In this document: positions 30,345-44,040 of the stretch, one piece after another | Layout: each line of letters begins with the position of its first letter | How positions within the stretch are numbered: the first letter of the stretch is position 1 | Source of the DNA: Lysobacteraceae bacterium | GTDB taxonomy: Bacteria; Pseudomonadota; Gammaproteobacteria; Xanthomonadales; Xanthomonadaceae | DNA length: 52,669 nt | NCBI GenBank assembly: GCA_018333835.1 | Contig: JAGXSL010000136.1 | Span: 1 to 52,669, forward strand | Reading direction: 5' to 3' | Position numbers and translations under genes: made by a program | Notes under the pieces: model-generated | What the model saw: only the letters and a program-made list of their open reading frames with translations | Told to the model about the DNA's origin: nothing | The model's database searches: none

Positions 30345-30920
30345 ATGCACACGACGAAGACCCTGACGCGCCTCGGCATCCTCGCGATGGCGCTCGGCCT
30401 GGCCAGCACGCTGGCGGCCAGCGTGCTCGACCACAGCTACCGCCGGCTCGCCTCGCAGGAGCGGGTGCACCTCGGCGAGGCCTTCGGCGGCCAGGTGCTA
30501 CTGATCGTCAACACCGCCAGCAAGTGCGGCTTCACCCCGCAGTACGAGGGGCTGGAGGCCCTGCACCAGGAATTCTCCGACCAAGGCTTTGCGGTGCTTG
30601 GCTTCCCTTCCAACGATTTCATGGGCCAGGAGCCGGGCACCGAGGAGGAGATCCGCGAGTTCTGCACGCTCAACTTCGGCGTGCGCTTCCCGATGTTCGA
30701 GCGGGTGGTGGTGCGCGGCCGCGAGGCCACCCCGCTGTTCCGCGAACTGGCCGCCGCCGCCGGCGAGGCGCCGCGCTGGAACTTCCACAAGTACCTGGTC
30801 GGCCGCGACGGCACGGTGCTGGCCAGCTTCGGCAGCCGGGTACGGCCCGAGGCGCCGGAACTGCGCGCGGCGGTGAAGCAGGCGCTGGAAGCGCCGCGGC
30901 CGGTCGCCGCCACGCCATGA
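30345..30920 (+). CDS. glutathione peroxidase family protein, exported
   Basis: A thiol peroxidase of 191 residues with an N-terminal signal peptide or anchor (LGILAMALGLASTLAAS). The peroxidatic cysteine is in NTASKCGFTPQYEGLEAL. The W/N of the tetrad lies in RWNFHKYLVGRDG. The common GFPCNQF motif reads GFPSNDF, so that cysteine is absent, while the later cysteine in REFC, the usual resolving position, is kept. It probably reduces hydroperoxides with thioredoxin in the periplasm. It overlaps the DUF3429 gene by four bases. Confidence 0.9.
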   Translation: MHTTKTLTRLGILAMALGLASTLAASVLDHSYRRLASQERVHLGEAFGGQVLLIVNTASKCGFTPQYEGLEALHQEFSDQGFAVLGFPSNDFMGQEPGTEEEIREFCTLNFGVRFPMFERVVVRGREATPLFRELAAAAGEAPRWNFHKYLVGRDGTVLASFGSRVRPEAPELRAAVKQALEAPRPVAATP

Positions 30921-31441
30921 GGCCGGAGCCGCGCTCCTCCGGGGCGATCGACGAGGAGGCCCTGCGCCGCGAGTTCCGCGCCCTGCAGGACTTGCACCAG
31001 CCGCCCCTGCCGGCGCTGGCCCGGCGCCTCGGCTGGGCTGGCCTGCTGCCCTTCGCGGCGGCGCTGGCGGCCTGGGCCTGGGGGCTGGTCCAGCAGCAGC
31101 CGGACGTGGTCGTCCCGGCGCAGCAGGCTTTCCTGGTCTATTCGGCGGTGATCCTGAGCTTCCTCGGCGGCGTGCGCTGGGGGCGGGTGATGAGCGCCGG
31201 GACGCCCCCCGCGGGCTACGTGCTGGCGGTGCTGCCCAGCCTCTGGGCCTTCCCGGCCCTGTTCCTGCCGCCTCCGCACGCGGTGGCGGCCTTGGGCTGC
31301 GGCTTCGCGCTGGCGTTGTGGTTCGACACCCGCGCCGACACCCTGCCGGCCACGCCGGGCTTCCGCCGCCTGCGCCTCCACCTCAGCTTGGCGGTGATCG
31401 CCGCCCACCTCCTCGCCCTGCCGTTGGCCTGGCGTTCCTGA
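30917..31441 (+). CDS. DUF3429 membrane protein
   Basis: A 174-residue protein starting at ATG 30917 in an ATGA overlap with gpx. It has about five hydrophobic segments (LGWAGLLPFAAALAAWAWGL, QQAFLVYSAVILSFLGGVRWG, AGYVLAVLPSLWAFPALFL). The FLGGVRWG motif is the DUF3429 hallmark. Function unknown. Cotranscription with gpx may point to an envelope stress role, which is only inference. The long track ORF upstream is a shadow of gpx. Confidence 0.85.
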   Translation: MRPEPRSSGAIDEEALRREFRALQDLHQPPLPALARRLGWAGLLPFAAALAAWAWGLVQQQPDVVVPAQQAFLVYSAVILSFLGGVRWGRVMSAGTPPAGYVLAVLPSLWAFPALFLPPPHAVAALGCGFALALWFDTRADTLPATPGFRRLRLHLSLAVIAAHLLALPLAWRS

Positions 31442-31448
31442 GGGCGCA

Positions 31449-31477
31449 TTGCCGAATCCCGGCGAGGGGCCGACAAT
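31449..31477 (+). promoter_or_regulatory. candidate promoter of the FKBP gene
   Basis: TTGCCG (31449-31454), 17 bases, GACAAT (31472-31477); each box matches four of six consensus bases. It lies in the 85-base gap before the FKBP gene, about 50 bases from its ATG. Confidence 0.35.
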
Positions 31478-31526
31478 GGGCGGCCCGCCGCACCACGGCG
31501 GTCCCTTTCCCGGAGCCCCGATCCCC

Positions 31527-32321
31527 ATGCTGAATGCCCGCCGTTTCGCCACCCGCACCGCGCTCGGTCTCTGCGTCTTCGCCGTCGCCGGCCTCGCCGC
31601 CGCCCAGGCCCCGCAGGCCGCGGCCCCCGCCGCCGCTCCCGCCGCCACCCTGCAACTGCCGGCGGTCGAGGGCCTGCGCACCGACAACGAGAAGATCAGC
31701 TACATGATCGGCCTGCAGATGGCCAACAGCCTCCAGCAGGTCAAGGAGTACGTCGACGTGCCGACGCTCACCCGCGCCATCCAGGCCGGACTGAGCGGCG
31801 AGGGCCGGCTGATGACCGACGCCCAGGCCCAGCAGGTCGGCATGGCCTTCGGCCAGTTCCTGCAGCAGCGCGAGGCGGCCCGCCGCGCCGAACTGGGGGC
31901 CAGGAACCTGGCCGAGGGCGAGCGCTTCCTCGCCGAGAACCAGGGTCGCCCGGGCGTGCGCACCACGGCCAGCGGCCTGCAGTACCAGGTCGTGCGCGCC
32001 GGCTCCGGCCCGCGCCCGACCGCCGCCGACACGGTCACCGTCCACTACCGCGGCACCCTGCTCGACGGCACCGAGTTCGACAGCTCCTACGCCCGCAACG
32101 AGCCGGCCACCTTCCCGCTCTCCGGCGTGATCCCGGGCTGGACCGAGGGCGTCTCGCTGATGCCGGTCGGCTCCAAGTACATCCTCTGGATCCCGGCGGC
32201 GCTTGCCTATGGCGAGAACGGCGCCGGTGCCGACATCCCGCCCAACGCCACGTTGAAGTTCGAGGTCGAGCTGCTCGAGATCGTCACCCCGGAGGCCGCG
32301 CCGGCCGCACCCGCGCAGTAA
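31527..32321 (+). CDS. FKBP-type peptidyl-prolyl isomerase (FkpA/Mip-like)
   Basis: Periplasmic folding catalyst and chaperone of 264 residues. It begins at ATG 31527 (MLNARRF) with a signal peptide ending near AAAQA. An Ala/Pro stretch and a helical dimerisation domain follow (EKISYMIGLQMANSLQQVKEYVD ... AFGQFLQQREAARR). The C-terminal FKBP domain contains VTVHYRGTLLDGTEFDSSY, VIPGWTEGVSLMPVGSKYILWIP and LAYGENGAGADIPPNATLKFEVELL. All active-site aromatic positions look kept. It is followed by a hairpin and ugd. Confidence 0.95.
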   Translation: MLNARRFATRTALGLCVFAVAGLAAAQAPQAAAPAAAPAATLQLPAVEGLRTDNEKISYMIGLQMANSLQQVKEYVDVPTLTRAIQAGLSGEGRLMTDAQAQQVGMAFGQFLQQREAARRAELGARNLAEGERFLAENQGRPGVRTTASGLQYQVVRAGSGPRPTAADTVTVHYRGTLLDGTEFDSSYARNEPATFPLSGVIPGWTEGVSLMPVGSKYILWIPAALAYGENGAGADIPPNATLKFEVELLEIVTPEAAPAAPAQ

Positions 32322-32322
32322 G

Positions 32323-32340
32323 CCCCGCGGCCCGGCGGGG
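32323..32340 (+). other. hairpin between the FKBP gene and ugd
   Basis: CCCCGC (32323-32328) and GCGGGG (32335-32340) form a six-pair stem one base after the stop codon. No T tract follows, and the purines after it form the ugd ribosome binding site. Confidence 0.35.
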
Positions 32341-32351
32341 GGAGGGCGCGG

Positions 32352-33707
32352 ATGCGCGTCAGTGTGTTTGGAACCGGCTACGTCGGCCTGGTCACCGGTG
32401 CCTGCCTCGCCGAGGTCGGGCACCAGGTGAGCTGCGTCGACATCGACGCGGCGAAGATCGAAGGCCTTCAGCAGGGCCGCATCCCGATCTTCGAGCCGGG
32501 GCTGGAGGACCTGGTGCTGGCCAACCGGCGCGCCGGAAGGCTCGCCTTCGGCACCGATGCCGCGGCGGCGATCGCTGGCGCCGGCATCGTCTTCATCGCC
32601 GTCGGCACGCCACCCGACGAGGACGGCAGCGCCGACCTGCGCCACGTGCTCGCGGTCGCCCGTACCCTCGGCCAGCACCTCGCCCAGCCGACCGTCGTGG
32701 TCAACAAGAGCACGGTGCCGGTCGGCACCGCCGACCGCGTGCGCGAGGTGATCGCCGCCGAGCTGGCCCGGCGCGGCGTTGCGGTCGAATTCCAGGTCGT
32801 CTCCAACCCCGAGTTCCTGAAAGAGGGCGCGGCGGTGGCCGACTGCCTGCGCCCGGACCGCATCATCCTCGGCAGCCGCGACGCCGGTGCCATCGAGAAG
32901 ATGAAGCGCCTGTACGCGCCCTTCAACCGCAACCACGAGCGCGTCATCGTCATGGACGAGCGCTCGGCCGAGCTGACCAAGTACGCCGCCAACGCGATGC
33001 TGGCGACCAAGATCAGCTTCATGAACGAGATGGCCAACATCGCCGAGCGCGTCGGCGCCGACATCGAGGCCGTGCGCCAGGGCATCGGCAGCGACCCGCG
33101 CATCGGCTGGCACTTCATCTACCCCGGCGCCGGCTACGGCGGCAGCTGCTTCCCGAAGGACGTGCGGGCGCTGGAGCGCACCGCCCGCCAGCACGGCCAC
33201 GAGGCGGTGCTGCTGCGCGCCGTCGAGGCGGTCAACCACCGCCAGAAGGACAAGCTGTTCGAACTGGTGCAAGCCCACTTCGAGGGCGCGGTGGCCGGCC
33301 GCACCTTCGCGGTCTGGGGCCTCGCCTTCAAGCCCAACACCGACGATATGCGCGAGGCCTCGAGCATCACCCTGCTGCGCCAGCTCTGGGCCGCCGGCGC
33401 GAGGGTGCGGGCCTACGATCCCGAGGCGATGGACGAAGCGCGGCGGATCTTCGGCGAGCGCGCCGACCTGGTGTTCTGCGATGCCCCCGAGGCCGCGCTG
33501 CAGGGGGCGGACGCGCTCGTGGTGGTGACGGAGTGGAAGGCTTTCTGGAACCCGGACTTCGAGGCCATGCGGCGCGCCCTGCGCGGCGGCGTGGTGTTCG
33601 ACGGCCGCAACATCTACGAGCCGGCCGAGGTCGAGGCGGCGGGGCTCGCCTACTACGGCATCGGCCGCGGCCGCAGCCTGCGCGTGGGTGGCCATGCCCG
33701 CCCCTGA
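32352..33707 (+). CDS. ugd: UDP-glucose 6-dehydrogenase
   Basis: Oxidises UDP-glucose to UDP-glucuronate with two NAD+, supplying polysaccharide and lipid A decoration pathways. It has 451 residues. The NAD-binding loop is [15 protein letters not shown] at the N-terminus. [16 protein letters not shown] and [13 protein letters not shown] follow. The catalytic cysteine is C266 in GGSCFPKD. The C-terminal half holds [16 protein letters not shown]. No polysaccharide genes are nearby, so it is a housekeeping-type copy. slyX begins inside its last codons. Confidence 0.95.
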   Translation: MRVSVFGTGYVGLVTGACLAEVGHQVSCVDIDAAKIEGLQQGRIPIFEPGLEDLVLANRRAGRLAFGTDAAAAIAGAGIVFIAVGTPPDEDGSADLRHVLAVARTLGQHLAQPTVVVNKSTVPVGTADRVREVIAAELARRGVAVEFQVVSNPEFLKEGAAVADCLRPDRIILGSRDAGAIEKMKRLYAPFNRNHERVIVMDERSAELTKYAANAMLATKISFMNEMANIAERVGADIEAVRQGIGSDPRIGWHFIYPGAGYGGSCFPKDVRALERTARQHGHEAVLLRAVEAVNHRQKDKLFELVQAHFEGAVAGRTFAVWGLAFKPNTDDMREASSITLLRQLWAAGARVRAYDPEAMDEARRIFGERADLVFCDAPEAALQGADALVVVTEWKAFWNPDFEAMRRALRGGVVFDGRNIYEPAEVEAAGLAYYGIGRGRSLRVGGHARP

Positions 33708-33927
33708 GCGCGAGCCGCAGGCGACCGATCGCCGCTTCGCCGAGTTGGAGACCCGGCTGGCGTTCCAGGAGCAGGCCCTGCAGGAGCTTTCCGACGCCCT
33801 CGCCGAGGCCCGGCGCGAAGGCCAGCGCGACCGCGAACGGCTCGGCCGGGTGCTGGAGGACCTGAAGCAGTTGCGCCGCGCCCTCGCGGCCGACCCGGCC
33901 GGCGAGCCGCCGCCGCCGCACTATTGA
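33688..33927 (+). CDS. slyX: SlyX family protein
   Basis: A 79-residue coiled-coil protein overlapping the end of ugd by 20 bases; a start two codons later (ATG 33694) is equally possible. The helix [24 protein letters not shown] followed by a charged helix is typical of SlyX, as is the C-terminal PPPHY. Function is unknown. SlyX is found in many proteobacteria, often near fkpA, which fits the local order. Confidence 0.88.
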   Translation: MAMPAPEREPQATDRRFAELETRLAFQEQALQELSDALAEARREGQRDRERLGRVLEDLKQLRRALAADPAGEPPPPHY

Positions 33928-33985
33928 GCCGTCACCTGCCACTCCCGCACTATGGAACCGTCGCCCGCTGCTTCTCCGCGATCCC

Positions 33986-34576
33986 ATGAGCGATAGCCTC
34001 AAAGACCAGTTGCTGGGCCTCGGCTTCAAGCCGGCCCCGAAGCCCGCGCGCGGCGAACGCCGGGAGTCCGCGAACCGCAGCAAGCCGCGCACGCAGGACA
34101 AGCCGCGCACGCAGGACAAGCCGCGCACACAGGACAAGCCGCGCACGCAGGACGAGATCGACCTCGCCAAGGCCTACGCCCTGCGCGCGGAGACCGAGAA
34201 GCGCGAACGCGAGGCCGCCGAGCGGGCCCGGCAGGAAGCTGCGCGCCTGCGCCGCGAGCAGCGCGCCCGGCTGGAGGCTTTCCTCGCCGGCCGGGCCCTG
34301 AACGATCCGGCCGCCGAGCAGGTCCGGCATTTTCCCTACGGCGGCAAGATCAAGCGCGTGCACGTCACGCCGGAGCAGTTGAAGGCGCTCAATGCCGGCG
34401 AACTCGGCGTGGTGCAGAGCAACGGCCGCTACCTGCTGGTCAGCGCTGCGGTGCTGGCCGAGGCCAAGGCCCTCCTGCCGGAGGCGGTGGCGCTCGAGAT
34501 CGACCCGAACGCGCCGGTGCCCGCCGAGGACGACAGCGACCCGCGTCACCAAGTGCCCGACGACCTCGTCTGGTGA
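33986..34576 (+). CDS. DUF2058 (YaiL-like) protein
   Basis: A 196-residue protein with the DUF2058 layout. The N-terminus MSDSLKDQLLGLGFK is followed by a basic linker, a long charged helix (LRAETEKREREAAERARQEAARLRREQ) and the C-terminal domain with HFPYGGKIKRVHVTPEQ. YaiL relatives are nucleoprotein or ribosome associated; the function is not settled. The linker contains four tandem KPRTQD repeats. It ends four bases from the convergent M3 peptidase gene, with GTGAG/CTCAC spanning the junction. Confidence 0.87.
   Translation: MSDSLKDQLLGLGFKPAPKPARGERRESANRSKPRTQDKPRTQDKPRTQDKPRTQDEIDLAKAYALRAETEKREREAAERARQEAARLRREQRARLEAFLAGRALNDPAAEQVRHFPYGGKIKRVHVTPEQLKALNAGELGVVQSNGRYLLVSAAVLAEAKALLPEAVALEIDPNAPVPAEDDSDPRHQVPDDLVW
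34082..34153 (+). repeat. 18-bp tandem repeat x4 inside the DUF2058 gene
   Basis: Four copies of an 18-base unit encode KPRTQD four times. Three are identical and the third has one silent change (aca for acg). The low divergence suggests recent expansion and possible length variation between strains. Confidence 0.9.
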
Positions 34577-34580
34577 GCCC

Positions 34581-36767
34581 TCACTCCGTGCCCTCGGCCG
34601 GCGCCATCCCGGCCGCGGGTCCGACCGGGAAGCCGCGGCTGCGCAGCAGCGGCTCGACCACCGGCGGGCGGCCGCGGAAGGCGATGTAGGCGTCCATCGG
34701 GTCGCGCCGGTTGCCGGCCGCGAACACGTGCTTCTTCAGCCGCGCCGCCACCGCCGGGTCGAACAGGTCGCCGGCCTCGACGAAAGCCTCGAAGCCGTCC
34801 GAGTCCAGCACCTCCGACCACAGGTAGCTGTAGTAGCCGGCCGAGTAGCCGCCGGCGAAGATGTGGGCGAAGTGCGTGCTGCGGTGGCGCATCGGGATCT
34901 CCGGCAGCAGCCCGATGCGCTCCAGCGAGGCGCGCTCGAAGGCCGCCACGTCGAGGTCGCGGGCGGCCTCGGCGTCGAGCAGGTGGATGTCCATGTCGAC
35001 GAAGCCCGAGGCCAGGAACTCGACCGTGGCGAAGCCCTGGTTGAACTTCCGCGAGGCGATCAGCCGTTCCTGCAGCTCGCGCGGCATCGGCTCGCCGGTT
35101 CCGGCGTGGCGGGCGAAGCGGTCGAGGAAGTAGGGCGTCAGCAGGTAGTGCTCGAGGATCTGCGCCGGGAACTCGACGAAATCGCGCGATACCGCGGTGC
35201 CGGCGAGGCTCGGGTAGCGCACGTCCGAGAGCAGGCCGTGCAGGCCGTGGCCGAGTTCATGGAACAGGGTGATGGCGTCGTCCAGCGAGATCGTGGCGAC
35301 CTCGCCCTCGGCCGGGGCCGGGATGTTCATGACGTTGACGACGTGCGGCGCCACCGCGCCGTCGAAGCGTTCCTGCACCCGGTAGCTGCTCATCCAGGCG
35401 CCGCCCGACTTGCCCTGGCGGGCGAAGTAGTCGCCGTAGAACAGGCCGACGTGGCGGCCTTCGGCGTCCTTGACCTCCCAGACCCGCACGCTCGGGTGGT
35501 AGACCGGCAGGTCGCGGCGCTCGCTGAATTGCAAGCCGAACAGTCGCTCCGCCAGGTGGAACTGCGCCGCGATGAAGTTCTCCAGCGGGAAATAGGGCCG
35601 CACCTCGTCCTGCGAGACGTCGTAGCGCGCCTTGCGCACCTGCTCGGCGTAGTAGCGCCAGTCCCAGCCCTGGAGGGCGAAATCCTTGCCCGCGGCGTCG
35701 ATCAACGCCTGCATGTCGGCGCGCTCCTCCTTGGCGCGGGCCAGCGCCGGTTCCCAGACCCGGCGCATCAGCTCGAGCGCCGCCTCCGGCGTCTTCGCCA
35801 TGGTGTCTTCGAGGGTGAAGTGGGCATGCGAGTCGTGGCCCATGATCCGGGCGCGCTCGGCGCGCAGGGCGACGATCTCGGCGATGATGGCCTTGTTGTC
35901 CTCGCCGTCGTTGTTGTCGCCGCGCAGGATCCAGGCCCGCCAGGCCTGCTCGCGCAGGGCGCGGTCGTGGGCGAAGCTGAGGAAGGGCTCGACGCTCGGC
36001 CGCTGCAGGGTGATGGCGAAGCGGCCTTCCTGCCCGCGCGCCTTGGCTTCGGCGGCCGCCGCGCCCTTCAGCGCTTCGGGCACGCCGGCCATCTGCGCCG
36101 CGTCGAGGAACAGCGCCCACTCGTCGGTGTCCTTCATCAGGTTCTGCTGGAAGCGCGTCGACAGCGCGGCGAGGCGCTCGCCGATGGCGGCCACGCGTTG
36201 CCGCTCGGCCTCGCTCAGGGCGGCGCCGGCGCGCACGAACTGCAGGTGCTGGCGTTCGACCAGGCGCTGCTGCTCGGCGTCGAGCCCGGAGATCCCGCGG
36301 GCCCGGTACACCGCCTGGACGCGGGCGAACAGCGCCGGGTCGAGCAGGATGCGGTTCTGGTGGGCCGCGAGGCGCGGCGCCATCTGCGTCTGGATGGCGC
36401 GGATCGCGTCGCTGCTGTTGGCCGAGGCCATGTTGAAGAACACCGCGGCGACGCGGTCGAGCTTGCGCCCGGCGCGTTCCAGTGCGAGCAGGGTGTTGTC
36501 GAAATCGGCCGGCGCCGAGTTGGCGGTGATCGCGGTGATCTCGGCGAGGTGGGCCGCCATGCCGGCCTCGAAGGCGGGCAGGTAGTGCTCCGGCCGGATG
36601 CGGTCGAAGGGCACGGCACCGAAGGGCGTGTCCCATTCGGCGAGCAGGAAGGGGTTGGCCTGCGCCGCCTCGGCGGGCGCGGCGGCGTGGTCGTGGGCCG
36701 GAGCCGGCAACGGGGCGGTCAGCAGCAGGGCGGCGGCGAGGGCGGCGGCAAGCGGGGTACGGGTCAT
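34581..36767 (-). CDS. M3 family metallopeptidase, exported (Dcp-like)
   Basis: Zinc peptidase of 728 residues. I start it at ATG 36767, where a signal peptide begins (MTRTPLAAALAAALLLTAPLPAPAHA-like). The zinc motif FHELGHGLHGLL and the downstream FVEFPAQILEHYL (third ligand) are intact. GGAWMSSYRVQERFDG and FAHIFAGGYSAGYYSYLWSEVLD are M3 landmarks. The export signal and length favour a peptidyl-dipeptidase of the Dcp type rather than cytosolic oligopeptidase A. It converges with the DUF2058 gene and is downstream of metH on the same strand. Confidence 0.92.
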   Translation of the reverse strand: MTRTPLAAALAAALLLTAPLPAPAHDHAAAPAEAAQANPFLLAEWDTPFGAVPFDRIRPEHYLPAFEAGMAAHLAEITAITANSAPADFDNTLLALERAGRKLDRVAAVFFNMASANSSDAIRAIQTQMAPRLAAHQNRILLDPALFARVQAVYRARGISGLDAEQQRLVERQHLQFVRAGAALSEAERQRVAAIGERLAALSTRFQQNLMKDTDEWALFLDAAQMAGVPEALKGAAAAEAKARGQEGRFAITLQRPSVEPFLSFAHDRALREQAWRAWILRGDNNDGEDNKAIIAEIVALRAERARIMGHDSHAHFTLEDTMAKTPEAALELMRRVWEPALARAKEERADMQALIDAAGKDFALQGWDWRYYAEQVRKARYDVSQDEVRPYFPLENFIAAQFHLAERLFGLQFSERRDLPVYHPSVRVWEVKDAEGRHVGLFYGDYFARQGKSGGAWMSSYRVQERFDGAVAPHVVNVMNIPAPAEGEVATISLDDAITLFHELGHGLHGLLSDVRYPSLAGTAVSRDFVEFPAQILEHYLLTPYFLDRFARHAGTGEPMPRELQERLIASRKFNQGFATVEFLASGFVDMDIHLLDAEAARDLDVAAFERASLERIGLLPEIPMRHRSTHFAHIFAGGYSAGYYSYLWSEVLDSDGFEAFVEAGDLFDPAVAARLKKHVFAAGNRRDPMDAYIAFRGRPPVVEPLLRSRGFPVGPAAGMAPAEGTE

Positions 36768-36795
36768 GGCGGCATCCGGGGACGGGTGAGGGACG

Positions 36796-36824
36796 ACTCT
36801 ACCCCGGCACCACGCCGCCTTCAC
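36796..36824 (-). promoter_or_regulatory. weak candidate promoter of the M3 peptidase gene
   Basis: On the minus strand GTGAAG (36819-36824), 17 bases, TAGAGT (36796-36801), about 29 bases before the ATG. The -35 match is poor. It lies in the 155-base gap after metH, in which I saw nothing else. Confidence 0.25.
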
Positions 36825-36922
36825 CGGCCGGAAGTCGTGGTCGCTGGCTGACCGGGTGGCCCGCTCCCGCCTGGCACGGCCCGCTGCCGTGGGCTCCATC
36901 CGGATGACCGGCTTCCGCGGGC

Positions 36923-40731
<3,809 letters not shown>

Positions 40732-40735
<4 letters not shown>

Positions 40736-41688
40736 GCGCGCTTGTGGCCCGTTCCCGCCGCGGCCGGTTTGTGGGCGATCAGGCTGATCACCTCGAAGTG
40801 CGGCGGTCGCTTCTCCTTCGCCACCACCTCGCAGACGCGCACCGCAAGCCCGGCCTGCTCGGCCAGCCGGCGCAGTTCCTTCTCGGTGAAGCCGAGGTTC
40901 TGGTGCCCGTAGGGTTCGACCGCGGCACGGTGCTCGTGCTTGGCGAGGCAGGTGGCAAGCAGGCGGCCGCCGGGGCGCAGGGCGCGGGCGGCCTCGGCGA
41001 GGGCCTTGGCCGGCTTTCCGGCGTAGGTGAGGGCGTGCATCAGCAGCACGAGGTCGAAGGCGGCGTCCGGGCAGTCGATGGCGTGCATGTCGCCCTCGCG
41101 CAGCTCGACGTGGGCGTACTTCGACAGCCGCTCGCGGGCGGCGGCGATCACCTTCGGGCTGGCGTCGATGCAGAGGTAGTGGCGGGCGTGCGGGGCCAGC
41201 ATCTCGGCCATCAGACCGTCGCCGGAGGCGATGTCGAGCACGTCCACCGGCTCCAGCAGGGGCAGGGCGCTGCGGGCCAACGCCTCCCAGGTGCGGCCCG
41301 GCGAGTAGTGGCGCTCCATGTCGCCGGCCACCGAGTCGGCCCAGTTCTGGTCCGAGGCGCGGGCCGCGAGCACGGTCGGCAGGCGTTCGGCGTCCTGGCG
41401 CAGCAGCGGATCGTTGGCACCGTCGCGCAGGGTGCGCCAGAGCGCCGCCTCGGCGTCTTCCATCGCGTCGTTGAAGCGGTAGTAGGCCGAGACGCCGGCG
41501 CGGCGATCGACCACGAGGGCGGCCTCGCGCAGCTTGGCCAGATGCGTCGAGACCCGCGGCTGCGCGAGGTGGGTGATGGTGGCGAGTTCGGCCACCGTCA
41601 GCTCCTCGCGCTCGACGAGGGCGAGCAGGCGCACGCGGGTGGGGTCGGCGAGGACTTTCAGGCAGTCCGACCAAGCGTTGAGGTCCAT
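40732..41688 (-). CDS. sahR: SahR-like regulator: ArsR winged helix fused to SAM-methyltransferase-like domain
   Basis: A 318-residue protein. Residues 1-85 form an ArsR winged helix ([27 protein letters not shown] ... [17 protein letters not shown]) without the cysteine metal box of metal sensors. Residues about 130-310 form a class I methyltransferase fold with [15 protein letters not shown]. SahR regulators of this build sense S-adenosylhomocysteine and control methionine-cycle genes in proteobacteria. The four-base overlap with metH and the dyad at its promoter support that role. I start it at ATG 41688. Alternatively it may be a true methyltransferase with its own regulator domain. Confidence 0.85.
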
Positions 41689-41692
41689 GTCG

Positions 41693-41716
41693 ATCGTTTT
41701 ATCGCGATTCAAAGAT
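41693..41716. promoter_or_regulatory. candidate SahR operator
   Basis: A 24-bp dyad built on the perfect core ATCGCGAT with flanking ATC...GAT ends, four bases upstream of the sahR ATG. It sits where transcription should start from the promoter at 41722-41750, so binding would block sahR-metH expression. Confidence 0.45.
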
Positions 41717-41721
41717 GAAGC

Positions 41722-41750
41722 AGGGTAGGCAAGGCCCGGCGGGCGGTCAA
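41722..41750 (-). promoter_or_regulatory. candidate sahR-metH promoter
   Basis: On the minus strand TTGACC (41745-41750), 17 bases, TACCCT (41722-41727). The -35 matches five of six bases, the -10 only three. Confidence 0.4.
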
Positions 41751-41806
41751 CCGGCGCGCTCCCGGCCTTCACCCCGGCACCATGCCGGCGGGTATGGTCG
41801 AACCGC

Positions 41807-41812
41807 TACAAT
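41807..41812 (+). promoter_or_regulatory. candidate -10 box of the acyl-CoA dehydrogenase gene
   Basis: TACAAT, matching five of six consensus bases, lies 36 bases before the GTG start. No clear -35 box was found at the right distance. Confidence 0.35.
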
Positions 41813-41848
41813 CGGCGTCTTCCTTGAACCCGCCCAGAGGGGTCTGCC

Positions 41849-43009
<1,161 letters not shown>

Positions 43010-43035
43010 GGGCGCGCCCCGCCGGCACCCCGCCC

Positions 43036-44040
43036 GTGCTCGCCACCGAGGCCCTCGTGGTCGGCGCTGGCCTCGCCGGCGCCACTGCGGCGCGTGCGCT
43101 CGCCGATGCCGGCCTGCGGGCGCGGGTGCTCGACAAGGGCCGTGGCCCCGGCGGCCGGCTCAGCACCCGGCACGTCGCCAGCGGCGGCTTCGACCACGGT
43201 GCGGCGGTCCTGCAGGCTTTCGGCGCGGAATTCGGTGGCTGGCTCGATGCCGAGGCCGCGGCCGGGCGTGCGGCTCGCTGGGGCGACGGCTGGGTCGGCG
43301 TGCCCGGTATGAACGCGCTGGTGGCGGGCTTGCTCGACGGACTCGATGCGCGCTGGTCCGTCCCGGTGGCGGCACTGGCGTGGCGCGGCCACCACTGGGC
43401 TGCCCTCGACGGCGAAGGACGGGTGCTGGCCGAGGCGCCGCGGCTGGTGCTGGCGATCCCGGCACCGCAGGCCGCCGCATTGCTGCGAGCGGGTTGCACC
43501 CGGATGGCGGAAGGCGATCCGCCTCCACCGGCCCTGGCCGGCCTGCTCGACGGGCTGGCCGGCGTGCGCTACCTGCCGTGTTGGGCCGGGCTGGCGACGG
43601 TGGAGGTCGGCGCTGGCCCGCTACCCTCCACGGGCGTCGATGCCGAAGGCGTGCTGCAGGGGCTGTTCCGCGAAGCCGCCAAACCGGGCCGCACCGATGC
43701 CGGGCACTGGGTCGTGCACGCCGGCACGGCCTGGAGCGAGGCCCACCTCGAACTCGAGGCCGGGGCGGCGGCGGAGCGGCTACGGGCCGCCTTCCTGCGG
43801 GCCACCGGGCTGGATGCCGCGGCGCTGCGCGGTTTCGACGCCCATCGCTGGCGCTACGCCCGTCCAGCCCATGGGCTCGACGCCGCCCTGGCCCTGGCCG
43901 TCGACGGCCTGGCCCTGGCCGGGGACGCGGTCGGCTGGCGGACCGCGGACGGGCTGCCGCCCGCCGAGCGTGCCTGGGGATCCGGCCGCGAGGCCGCGGC
44001 GCACCTGCTCGTCGCGTTGCCGCCTCAGCCGAAGTCGTAG
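43036..44040 (+). CDS. FAD-dependent oxidoreductase, renalase-like
   Basis: A 334-residue flavoprotein starting at GTG 43036 (VLATEALVVGAG). The dinucleotide loop is VVGAGLAGATAARALADAGL, followed by VLDKGRGPGGRLSTRH. The C-terminal FAD motif is GLALAGDAVGWRTADGLPPAERAWGSG. This layout fits the NAD(P)/FAD-dependent amine-oxidase/renalase-like family. Substrate unknown. It starts 26 bases after the acyl-CoA dehydrogenase gene and overlaps the 3' end of convergent fimX by 16 bases. The longer track ORF upstream is a shadow. Confidence 0.8.
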   Translation: MLATEALVVGAGLAGATAARALADAGLRARVLDKGRGPGGRLSTRHVASGGFDHGAAVLQAFGAEFGGWLDAEAAAGRAARWGDGWVGVPGMNALVAGLLDGLDARWSVPVAALAWRGHHWAALDGEGRVLAEAPRLVLAIPAPQAAALLRAGCTRMAEGDPPPPALAGLLDGLAGVRYLPCWAGLATVEVGAGPLPSTGVDAEGVLQGLFREAAKPGRTDAGHWVVHAGTAWSEAHLELEAGAAAERLRAAFLRATGLDAAALRGFDAHRWRYARPAHGLDAALALAVDGLALAGDAVGWRTADGLPPAERAWGSGREAAAHLLVALPPQPKS

